41,323 nucleotides of DNA, from assembly GCA_958454405.1 (NCBI GenBank), contig CAUEBO010000019.1, positions 1 to 41,323 of the forward strand. The letters are read 5' to 3'. Each line of letters opens with the position of its first letter. Position 1 is the stretch's first letter. Source of the DNA: an uncultured Eggerthellaceae bacterium. Its GTDB lineage: Bacteria; Actinomycetota; Coriobacteriia; Coriobacteriales; Eggerthellaceae. Made by a program: the position numbers and the translations under genes. This document shows, piece after piece, positions 15,868 through 22,924 of this stretch. The notes under the pieces are model-generated. The model did not search any database. It was not told the DNA's origin and saw only the letters and a list, made by a program, of their open reading frames with translations.

Positions 15868-17166
15868 ATGCCAGACGAACTCGCCGAACATCTCGATGCC
15901 CTCAAACGCGATGATTGCTATCGCGTCGACGCCGTTTTGAAGCAGAGCCCCTACGAAACCACGGAGCGCGTGTTCTTCAAAGGGGAGAACGAGTCCGAGC
16001 TGGGGCCGTTCGTGCGCAAGCTCATCGACCGGGAGGCCGGCATCGGATCGGCCTACGAGAGCATCCGCGCCGCCCAGCGCGCGGGGCGGCGGTTCCGCCA
16101 CCTTCCGCGCATCATCGACTGCTACGAAGCGGGCCCGTGTTTGGTGGTGGTGATGGAGCACATCGGGGGAGAGACGCTGGCCGACGTCGTGTACCGCTGC
16201 GACGCTTCCGTCGCGCTCGCGTGCGACGTGTTCCCGCGGCTGTGCGATGCGGTTGCCGAGCTCCACGAGGGCTTTCCCGCGCCGATCATCCACCGGGACC
16301 TGAAGCCTTCGAACGTCATGCTGTCGCGCGACAGCATGACCATCATCGACTTCGGCATCGCGCGGGCCTACAAGGAGGAGTCCGACGAGGACACGCGCCG
16401 CTTCGGCACGCGCGCCTACGCGCCTCCCGAGCAGTTCGGCTACGGCCAGACCGACGTGCGCTCCGACGTGTACGCGCTCGGCATGCTGCTGTACTTCTGC
16501 CTGACGGAGAAGACGCCCGACGCGAGGGCGCGCAAGGACGGCTTTTGCGCCGCGGGGGTGCCGGAGCCGCTGCGCCGGGTGATCGTGCAGGCGACGGCGT
16601 TCGATCCCGCCGACCGCTATGCGGGCGCGGCGGAGCTCAAGCGGGCCTTCTTGGCGGCTGCGGGCATGCCGGCTCCCGATGCGCCGCCGCAGATCGATTC
16701 GCCGGCGGCGTACGAGCCCCCGGCAACGGCCGCGATCGGTGCGCCTCCTGCAAGGCCCCTGGCCGCAGCCGGGAAGCGCGAGCCGTGGCGGCGCGAGCCC
16801 CGCACCGCCTTCGGGAAGCTGCTCGCGCGCGTTCCTTTCGCGCTCGGCGTGGCATGGGACGTGTTTTTGGCGCTCTTCTTCGCGCTCATGTGCGTGGTGG
16901 GAACGGCCGACGTCGTCGATCCCTCCGCAGGATCGATCCAGGTCGCGGGCGCTCCCATCTGGCTGAGGGCGATCTCGTACGGCAGCCTGGTGCTGCTCAT
17001 CATCGGCCCCGTGGTGTTCGCGGTCTCCGATCGGCGCCCGCTCGCACGCCTCGTCCCGCGCCTGGCGGCCGTGCCCGTGGAGCGGGACCTGGCCGCCTGC
17101 TTCGTGGTGCTCCTGATCGGCGTCGCGATCTTCGGGATAGCCGGGCAGTTCGCAGCTGCCGGATAA
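15868..17166 (+). CDS. Membrane-anchored eukaryotic-type Ser/Thr protein kinase
   Basis: A 432-aa kinase. The cytoplasmic N-terminal domain (about 1-270) has the ATP-site Lys near residue 51, the catalytic loop HRDLKPSNVM with Asp 144, the DFG Asp 161 and an APPEQFG activation-segment end. After a Pro/Ala-rich linker there are three hydrophobic segments near 325-350, 365-385 and 410-430, and no PASTA repeats. It would phosphorylate Ser/Thr on cytoplasmic proteins, plausibly the HTH protein encoded just upstream. The start codon is 9 bases after a -10 element, suggesting leaderless translation. Confidence 0.9.
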   Translation: MPDELAEHLDALKRDDCYRVDAVLKQSPYETTERVFFKGENESELGPFVRKLIDREAGIGSAYESIRAAQRAGRRFRHLPRIIDCYEAGPCLVVVMEHIGGETLADVVYRCDASVALACDVFPRLCDAVAELHEGFPAPIIHRDLKPSNVMLSRDSMTIIDFGIARAYKEESDEDTRRFGTRAYAPPEQFGYGQTDVRSDVYALGMLLYFCLTEKTPDARARKDGFCAAGVPEPLRRVIVQATAFDPADRYAGAAELKRAFLAAAGMPAPDAPPQIDSPAAYEPPATAAIGAPPARPLAAAGKREPWRREPRTAFGKLLARVPFALGVAWDVFLALFFALMCVVGTADVVDPSAGSIQVAGAPIWLRAISYGSLVLLIIGPVVFAVSDRRPLARLVPRLAAVPVERDLAACFVVLLIGVAIFGIAGQFAAAG

Positions 17167-17243
17167 CCAATAGATCGTCCACGAACGCCTCACGCCAAGG
17201 CAACCGAGGCTTCCGGAGCCCTTCTCCGCCGCTCCCGCTCCGC

Positions 17244-17249
17244 TACAGT
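17244..17249 (+). promoter_or_regulatory. Candidate -10 element for the permease gene
   Basis: TACAGT in CGCTACAGTGG, about 55 bases before the ATG at 17305; no clear -35. Confidence 0.3.
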
Positions 17250-17304
17250 GGTCGCTGGCATGCGCGCACACGGCGCGCCGTCCACTTCTGAAAGGAATCG
17301 GAGC

Positions 17305-18711
17305 ATGGAACGCGGCACTTCCTCCGACAAGACGTCCGGCACCGCAGCCGCGCCGCCGGCCGCGGCGGGCAGCCAGGGATCAGGCTACAAGCAGCAGCTC
17401 GACCGCATCATGTCGGTGCGCGACATGGTGGTCTACGGCCTCATCTTCATGGTCCCCATCGCGCCGTTCGGCATCTACGGCGGCGTGTTCTCGGAATCGG
17501 GCGGCATGCCCGCGCTCGTGTACCTGGTGGGCACGCTCGCCATGGTGTTCACGGCCCTGTCCTACGGCATGCTCATCCGTGAGTGGCCGGTCTCGGGGTC
17601 GGTGTACGCCTACACCTCGCGCGGTTTGGGCCCGGGCATCGGCTTCGTGTCGGGCTGGACGCTGCTCCTCGACTACCTGCTCATCCCCGTGCTCCTGTAC
17701 GTCGTCGCCTCGACGGCGCTCTCGGGCATCGTGCCGGAGGTGCCGCCGTGGGCGTTCTCCGTGGTGTTCGTCGTGGCGAACACGTTCGTGAACGTCCGCG
17801 GCATCGCGCTCACCGACGTCGTGAACCGCATAGCGCTCGTGCTGGAGCTGCTCGTGCTGGCCGTGTTCGCCGTGCTGGCCGTGCGTTGGCTCCTCTCCGA
17901 CCCTGCATCCCGCGGCTTCTCGCTTGACCCCCTCTACAATCCCGCCACGTTCGACCCGAACCTCGTCATGAGCGCGGTGTCGCTCGGCGTGCTGTCGTTT
18001 CTGGGCTTCGACGGCATCGCGACGCTGTCGGAGGAGGCCGAGGACGGCCGGCGCGGCCCGGGCCGCGCCATGATGGCGTCGCTGGCCATCGTGGGAAGCC
18101 TTTTCGTGCTGCAGACCTACCTGGCGGGCTGCATCAGCCCCGACGGGGCGGTGTTCGCCCATGACCAGGGCAACGCGTTCTACCTTGTGGCGCAGCTCGT
18201 GGGCGGACGATGGCTCTACGTGGTGTGCGCGGTGGCCACTGCGCTCTCGTGGGGCATCTTCACGGCCCTTGCGGCGCAGACGGCCGTGTCGCGCATCCTG
18301 TTCGCCATGGGCCGTGACGGCAACCTGCCGCGCGTTCTGGCCAAGGTGCATCCCCGGTTCCAGACGCCGTACGTGGCGACCCTGTTCGTGGGGTCGCTCG
18401 CGCTCGTGCTGGTGCTCACGTTCGGGCAGCTGGGAGCCGACACCATCTCGCTGTTCGTGAACTTCGGCGCCCTCACGGCGTTTTTGCTGCTGCACGTGAC
18501 CGTCATCGGCTACTTCTTCATCAAGAAGCGCGATGGGCGTTGGGTCGCCCACCTGCTGGTGCCGCTGTGCGGCCTGGTCGTTATCGGGTACACGTGGTGG
18601 AGCCTCGATGCTCCCGCCAAGATCCTGGGCCTTGTCTGGATGTCGGCCGGCATCGTGTACTACCTCGTGCTGCGGTTCGGGCTCAAACGCGACGTGAAGA
18701 TAGGGCGATGA
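17305..18711 (+). CDS. APC-superfamily amino acid permease
   Basis: A 468-aa integral membrane transporter with about twelve hydrophobic helices after a roughly 40-residue Ser/Ala/Gly-rich cytoplasmic N-terminus. The start of helix 1 (VYGLIFMVPIAPFGIYGGV) and the segment VSLGVLSFLGFDGIATLSEEAED in the middle helix are typical of the amino acid/polyamine/organocation superfamily. Substrate cannot be assigned. The ATG follows GAAAGGA. Its stop overlaps the start of the next gene (ATGATG), indicating translational coupling to a CmpB-type membrane protein. Confidence 0.9.
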   Translation: MERGTSSDKTSGTAAAPPAAAGSQGSGYKQQLDRIMSVRDMVVYGLIFMVPIAPFGIYGGVFSESGGMPALVYLVGTLAMVFTALSYGMLIREWPVSGSVYAYTSRGLGPGIGFVSGWTLLLDYLLIPVLLYVVASTALSGIVPEVPPWAFSVVFVVANTFVNVRGIALTDVVNRIALVLELLVLAVFAVLAVRWLLSDPASRGFSLDPLYNPATFDPNLVMSAVSLGVLSFLGFDGIATLSEEAEDGRRGPGRAMMASLAIVGSLFVLQTYLAGCISPDGAVFAHDQGNAFYLVAQLVGGRWLYVVCAVATALSWGIFTALAAQTAVSRILFAMGRDGNLPRVLAKVHPRFQTPYVATLFVGSLALVLVLTFGQLGADTISLFVNFGALTAFLLLHVTVIGYFFIKKRDGRWVAHLLVPLCGLVVIGYTWWSLDAPAKILGLVWMSAGIVYYLVLRFGLKRDVKIGR

Positions 18712-19919
18712 TGCGCGCGCTCCGCTCGGACTCGGAAGAAGGCTGCGCGCCCAAGCAGGGGCCTGCCGAGCGCGAGCGGCGGGGCTCCCGGTTCGTCCGA
18801 TGGCTGCTGGCCGCGCTCTGCCTGGCCGCGTTCCTGGCTTCCTTCGCGGCGGTTGCGTACGCTTCGCTCACGTTCGCGCAGGCCGCCAGCGACGGCGGCG
18901 CCGGCAAGCCCGCCGGCATCATCTCCCTCTCGCTGGCTGCGGCGTCCCTTGCCTCCTGTGCGCTGGCGGCGCTCATGGCCGCAGGCGTCCTTGCCGGCAG
19001 GCGCCATCGCGCCGAGCGCCTCGCGTGGGCGCTCGCGGCGATCACCGCCCTGCAGATCGTGGGCGCGCTCATGCTGTACGGCCTGTCGGTGCGCCATGCG
19101 GGATACCTGGTGCAGCTGGTCGCGGCCGTGTCCGTCGCGATCTGCTTCGACCCGTTTTTGGCCGACGAGCGCGCCCGTTGGAGGGCGCGGCGGAAGAGGA
19201 CGGGGAAGGGGGACGGCCTTCGGCCGCCCGCCCAGGACGGCCGGCCGAAGCGCGGGTTCGTCAAGCTCAACTTCTTCAACCTGTTCTGGGTGTTCGTCGT
19301 GTGCAGCGTGGCCGGGCTGGCCGTCGAGACCGCCTACCACGTCCTCGTCGTCCAGCCTGGCCAGTTCCAGGATCGCGCGGGGCTTCTGTTCGGCCCGTTC
19401 TCGCCCATCTACGGGTTCGGCGCCGTGCTGATGACCGTGGCCCTGAACCGCTTCCACGACAAGAACGTCGTCCTCATCTTTTTGGTGAGCGCCGTCATCG
19501 GAGGCGCGTTCGAGTACGCGGTCAGTTGGTTCATGCAGTTCGCGTTCGGCATCGTGGCCTGGGACTACACGGGCACGTTCCTGTCCATCGACGGGCGCAC
19601 GAACGGCATGTTCATGGCCATGTGGGGCCTTCTGGGCGTGGTGTGGATCAAGCTGCTTTTGCCGCTCGTGCTGCGCCTCGTCCACCTCATGCCCTGGCGG
19701 TGGCGCTACGGCGTGACGACCGTCTGCGCCGCCCTTCTGCTCCTGGACGGCGTCATGACCGTCCAATCCGTCGACTGCTGGTACCAGCGCGAGGCCGGAA
19801 GGCCCGTGGACACGCCGGTCGAGCGGTTCTACGCCGACCATTTCGACGATGCGTACATGCAGAGCCGCTTCCAGTCGATGTCGATGAACGTCCACGAAGC
19901 CGCTCGCGTGGATCGATAG
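18708..19919 (+). CDS. CmpB-type (putative ABC-transporter type IV) membrane protein
   Basis: A 403-aa protein. The N-terminal half has about four hydrophobic helices specific to this protein; after a basic cytoplasmic stretch near residue 160-180, the C-terminal half (about 185-340) shows the PF06541-like pattern, including RAGLLFGPFSPIYGFGAVL and a conserved WDYTG segment. This family is annotated as putative ABC transporter type IV, but no ATPase is nearby and the role is unknown. Its start overlaps the permease stop by 4 bases. Confidence 0.75.
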   Translation: MMRALRSDSEEGCAPKQGPAERERRGSRFVRWLLAALCLAAFLASFAAVAYASLTFAQAASDGGAGKPAGIISLSLAAASLASCALAALMAAGVLAGRRHRAERLAWALAAITALQIVGALMLYGLSVRHAGYLVQLVAAVSVAICFDPFLADERARWRARRKRTGKGDGLRPPAQDGRPKRGFVKLNFFNLFWVFVVCSVAGLAVETAYHVLVVQPGQFQDRAGLLFGPFSPIYGFGAVLMTVALNRFHDKNVVLIFLVSAVIGGAFEYAVSWFMQFAFGIVAWDYTGTFLSIDGRTNGMFMAMWGLLGVVWIKLLLPLVLRLVHLMPWRWRYGVTTVCAALLLLDGVMTVQSVDCWYQREAGRPVDTPVERFYADHFDDAYMQSRFQSMSMNVHEAARVDR

Positions 19920-19962
19920 GGCCGCTGCGCCCGGCGGACCGGTCAACGCTTGCGTGTCGGTT

Positions 19963-20014
19963 CGCCCGCCGCGGCGGGCGGGCCCTCGCGGTCGGCGGCG
20001 CGAGGGCGTACAAT
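19963..20014 (+). promoter_or_regulatory. Tandem hairpins and candidate -10 upstream of the LigB-AMMECR1 gene
   Basis: An 18-bp perfect palindrome (19963-19980) and an 8-bp stem CCCTCGCG / CGCGAGGG (19983-19990, 19999-20006) directly precede TACAAT at 20009-20014. The hairpins probably end the upstream transcript, and TACAAT is about 60 bases before the next start codon. Confidence 0.4.
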
Positions 20015-20072
20015 GGCGCCAGCGCCCGTCGCAGCAGCCGTGCGGCGGGAACCGTCCGCGGAAGGAGCCCCC

Positions 20073-21494
20073 ATGAGCATCGTCGCCGCCTACGCCGTTC
20101 CCCATCCGCCGCTCATCGTCCCGTCGGTCGGCCGAGGGCAGGAGCGCGCCATCCAAAAGACCGTCGACGCCTACGAGGAGGTGGCGCGCCGCGTCGCGCG
20201 GCACGCGCCCGACACCATCGTGGTGGTGTCGCCGCACGCGCCGCTGTTCCGGGACTGCTTCCACGTTTCCACCGGCGATGCGGGCCGGGGCGACATGGGA
20301 CGCTTCGGCGCATGGGACGCGACGATAACCGTGCCCTACGATGCGGCGTTCGCTTCGGCCGTCGCCGCCTGCGCCCGCAAGCACGGAGCCCCCATCTGCG
20401 GCAGCGGCATGCGCGATGGGGAGTTGGACCATGCCACCTTCGTCCCGCTGCATTTCATCAACGAGGCCTGCGGCGGCTACCGTCTCGTGCGCGTGGGGCT
20501 TTCGGGCCTTTCGCCGGAAGCGCACCGGGCCCTGGGCCGCTGCATCGCCGAGGCCGCGAGCGACCTCGACCGGCGCTGCGTGCTCGTGGCGAGCGGGGAC
20601 CTTTCCCACAAGCTCAAGGCCGACGGCCCCTACGGTTTCGCGCCGGAGGGCCCCGTGTTCGACAACGACGTGACCGCGCTTCTGGGCGCGGGGGACTTCG
20701 AGGGCCTGTTCGAATTCGACGAGCCGTTCCTGGAAGCGGCCGCCGAATGCGGCTTGCGCTCGTTCCAGGTGATGGCCGGCGCGCTCGAGGGGCTCCCCGT
20801 CACCCACGAGCTTCTGAGCTACGAAGGCCCCTTCGGCGTCGGCTACGCGGTGGCTGCGTTCGAAGTGGAGGGCGCGCGCGGCGACGGGGCCGTTTCGTCG
20901 GGCGTGGACGGGGAGGCGGACGTTCGCCTTGCGGCCGACCGGACGGCGGAATCCGCGGCCGTCGACGCCTGCGTCGCGCTTGCGCGCGCGAGCGTGGAGG
21001 GATACGTGCGCACGGGCCGGCCCATCGCGCGGCCCGCAGGCCTGCCCGCTGACCTGGTAGAACGGCGAGCCGGCGTGTTCGTTTCGCTGCACGAGGACGG
21101 CGATTTGCGCGGATGCATCGGCACCGTGGAGCCGGTCACGGGATGCGTGGCCGACGAGATCATCCGCAACGCCGTGGCGGCGGCCAGCGAGGATCCTCGG
21201 TTCCTGCCGGTGCGCGCTGACGAGCTGGACGCGCTGTCGTACTCGGTGGACGTGCTGTTCACGCCGATGCCCGTCGCATCCGTCGACGATCTGGACCCGT
21301 CCCGCTACGGCGTGATCGTGGCGAAGGGGGCGCGGCGCGGGCTGCTGCTGCCGAACCTCAAAGGCGTAAAGACGGCAAGCGAGCAGGTCGCCATCGCCAA
21401 GCGCAAGGCCGGCATCGATCCGGACGACGACGTGGAGCTCGCGCGCTTCGAAGTCGTGCGCCACGATAGGGGAGGCGGCCCCCGCCTTGGCTGA
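20073..21494 (+). CDS. AmmeMemoRadiSam system protein: LigB/MEMO-like domain fused to AMMECR1
   Basis: A 473-aa two-domain protein. Residues 1-265 resemble class III extradiol dioxygenases/MEMO (start with YAVPHPPLIVPSVGRG, VVVSPHAPLFRDCFHV, and ASGDLSHKLK near 175), with metal-type His at PHPP, SPHAP and LSHK. Residues about 295-465 are an AMMECR1 domain with the hallmark LRGCIGT (Cys about 348). GGAAGGAG precedes the ATG at 20073; an open frame back to 19950 is ignored. The stop overlaps the start of a radical SAM gene by 8 bases, completing the AmmeMemoRadiSam gene set, whose biochemical role is unknown. Confidence 0.88.
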   Translation: MSIVAAYAVPHPPLIVPSVGRGQERAIQKTVDAYEEVARRVARHAPDTIVVVSPHAPLFRDCFHVSTGDAGRGDMGRFGAWDATITVPYDAAFASAVAACARKHGAPICGSGMRDGELDHATFVPLHFINEACGGYRLVRVGLSGLSPEAHRALGRCIAEAASDLDRRCVLVASGDLSHKLKADGPYGFAPEGPVFDNDVTALLGAGDFEGLFEFDEPFLEAAAECGLRSFQVMAGALEGLPVTHELLSYEGPFGVGYAVAAFEVEGARGDGAVSSGVDGEADVRLAADRTAESAAVDACVALARASVEGYVRTGRPIARPAGLPADLVERRAGVFVSLHEDGDLRGCIGTVEPVTGCVADEIIRNAVAAASEDPRFLPVRADELDALSYSVDVLFTPMPVASVDDLDPSRYGVIVAKGARRGLLLPNLKGVKTASEQVAIAKRKAGIDPDDDVELARFEVVRHDRGGGPRLG

Positions 21495-22368
21495 GCAGAG
21501 CGGGAATCCTGGCTGCGGAACCGGGGCCGCGCGTTCGGGCCCTCGGGCCGTCTGCTCCGTCTGCCCGCACGCCTGCTCCCTCACCGAGGGGCAGCGCGGC
21601 CTCTGCCGAGCCCGCATCGCCCGCGGCGGGAGGGTGGTGGACGAGAACTACGGGCGGCTCACGTCCATCGCGCTCGATCCCATCGAGAAGAAGCCGCTCG
21701 CGCGCTTCCGCCCGGGCACGTTCGTGACGTCCTTCGGCTCGTATGGCTGCAACCTGCGCTGCCCCTTCTGCCAGAACGCGGACATCGCCTGCGCCGGCCC
21801 CCACGACGTCCGATGGCGGGAGGTGCCGCCCGAGGAGCTCGTCGGCCTCGCCCTGCGGACCCGCGGCAGCATCGGCCTCGCATGCACGTACAACGAGCCG
21901 TTCGTGGGCCTCGAGTACCTGCGCGACACGGCCCTGCTGGCGCGCGAGGCGGGTTTGGCGTACGTGGTGGTGACCAACGGCATGGTGTGCGAAGCGTCCC
22001 TTTTGGACGTTTTGCCCCTCATCGATGCGGCGAACGTCGATCTGAAGGGGTTCACGCAGCGCTTCTACGACCTCGTGGGCGGCGATCTGGAAACGGTCAA
22101 GCGCACCATCGAGCGCATGGCATCCTGTTCCACCTGCCATCTGGAAGTGACCACCCTCGTCGTGCCCGGCCTCAACGACGACGAGCGCGAGATCGAGGCG
22201 GCGGCGTCATGGCTCGCCTCGATCGACCCGTCCATCCCGTACCATCTCACGCGCTTCTTTCCCTGCCACCGCATGGCGGACGTCCCGCCCACGCCCGTGG
22301 GCGGGCTGCATGCGCTGGCAGACGTCGCCCGGCGGCATTTGGGCGACGTGCTCGTGGGGAATTGCTGA
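21487..22368 (+). CDS. AmmeMemoRadiSam system radical SAM enzyme
   Basis: A 293-aa radical SAM protein. The [4Fe-4S]/SAM motif CxxxCxxC is C88-NLR-C92-PF-C95 in YGCNLRCPFCQN. The N-terminus has a second Cys-rich stretch (CSVCPHACSL, then GLCRAR) as in pyruvate-formate-lyase-activating-enzyme-like members of this family. It starts with TTG 8 bases inside the preceding LigB-AMMECR1 gene, so the two are translationally coupled. The tRNA-Sec gene begins about 140 bases downstream. Substrate is unknown. Confidence 0.9.
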   Translation: MAEQSGNPGCGTGAARSGPRAVCSVCPHACSLTEGQRGLCRARIARGGRVVDENYGRLTSIALDPIEKKPLARFRPGTFVTSFGSYGCNLRCPFCQNADIACAGPHDVRWREVPPEELVGLALRTRGSIGLACTYNEPFVGLEYLRDTALLAREAGLAYVVVTNGMVCEASLLDVLPLIDAANVDLKGFTQRFYDLVGGDLETVKRTIERMASCSTCHLEVTTLVVPGLNDDEREIEAAASWLASIDPSIPYHLTRFFPCHRMADVPPTPVGGLHALADVARRHLGDVLVGNC

Positions 22369-22468
22369 GGGCCGTCTGAACCGCCTCCGCTTTCGAGGTT
22401 CCCTGCACGCCACGGCGCGGTTTTTCCCGCTCTTCGGGAAAATGACGGTGCTCCGCCCGGTTATGCGC

Positions 22469-22474
22469 TATCAT
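22469..22474 (+). promoter_or_regulatory. Candidate -10 element for selC
   Basis: TATCAT ends about 36 bases before the mature 5' end of tRNA-Sec. No good -35 at standard spacing. An 8-bp AT/GC inverted repeat (TTTTCCCG-CTCTT-CGGGAAAA, 22422-22442) lies just upstream; it lacks a terminator-like T-run. Confidence 0.4.
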
Positions 22475-22510
22475 GAACCGGCACCTCGCTCGGGTGCGTT
22501 CAGACCATGC

Positions 22511-22607
22511 GGAGATGGATGGGTCCTGGTGGGCCCCGCGGCCTTCAAAGCCGTCGTGAGGCGCGCAGAACGTCTCGGGTGCGTTCGATTCGCACGCATC
22601 TCCGCCA
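22511..22607 (+). tRNA. selC: tRNA-Sec (anticodon TCA)
   Basis: A complete selenocysteine tRNA of 97 bases with encoded GCCA end. The acceptor strands are 22511-22518 and 22596-22603 (seven pairs; the eighth would be G-G). The D stem has six pairs (22521-22526/22531-22536) with a 4-base loop, a bacterial tRNA-Sec hallmark. The anticodon stem is 22538-22542/22550-22554 with TCA at 22545-22547. The long variable arm has a 6-bp stem (22558-22563/22571-22576). The T arm is 22579-22583/22591-22595 with loop TTCGATT. It reads UGA for Sec and is served by SelA and SelB encoded just downstream on the opposite strand. Confidence 0.97.
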
Positions 22608-22924
22608 TCTTGAGCCTCTCTCCGCCCTCCGGCCCGCCCGCGCTGCGAAATCGAGCCGGAAGCGCTCTCGTCCGCTGCTGAACCGCCCTTGCCATCGGGC
22701 TGAACGGGAGGCCTCTTCGCAAAGGAAAAGAAATCTTTCGAAGACCAGCCGGCGGCGGGCAAAATCAAAATGACCGAAAACGCGGTCGAATGTGCAGTCT
22801 GCGGGGCCGATTCGCGCCCTTCGCGCGCCTCGATCGCGCAAAGCGCCTGGTCGCGAAATTCGCGTGCCCGGTTTCGCGCTCGGCGACTGCACATTCGACC
22901 GCGTTTTCGATCATCGGCGCTCGT
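22608..22924. other. selC-selB intergenic region
   Basis: About 317 bases with no believable gene; both selC (plus) and selB (minus) run into it. The left part (22608-22770) is unremarkable. The right part holds the large inverted repeat annotated separately. Confidence 0.5.
22772..22914. repeat. Large inverted repeat between selC and selB (29-nt arms)
   Basis: Arms at 22772-22800 and 22886-22914 are complementary at 28 of 29 positions, with 24 consecutive perfect pairs (22777-22800 / 22886-22909). The 85-base middle is itself rich in short CGCGAA-type palindromes. The element lies between convergent genes. It may be a mobile miniature or REP-like palindromic repeat, or a bidirectional transcription stop. 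No second copy is seen in this window. Confidence 0.75.

Noticed and set aside
18660..21617. Long minus-strand frame (985 codons) opposite the CmpB-type and LigB-AMMECR1 genes; similar ones at 31277-34159 (minus) and 22790-25540 (plus)
   Set aside because: Same GC artefact: no start signals, no recognisable motifs, and complete antisense overlap with well-supported genes.
22422..22442. TTTTCCCG/CGGGAAAA hairpin upstream of selC as an intrinsic terminator
   Set aside because: The T-run is on the 5' side of the stem and A on the 3' side in both directions, so no U-tract follows the hairpin.
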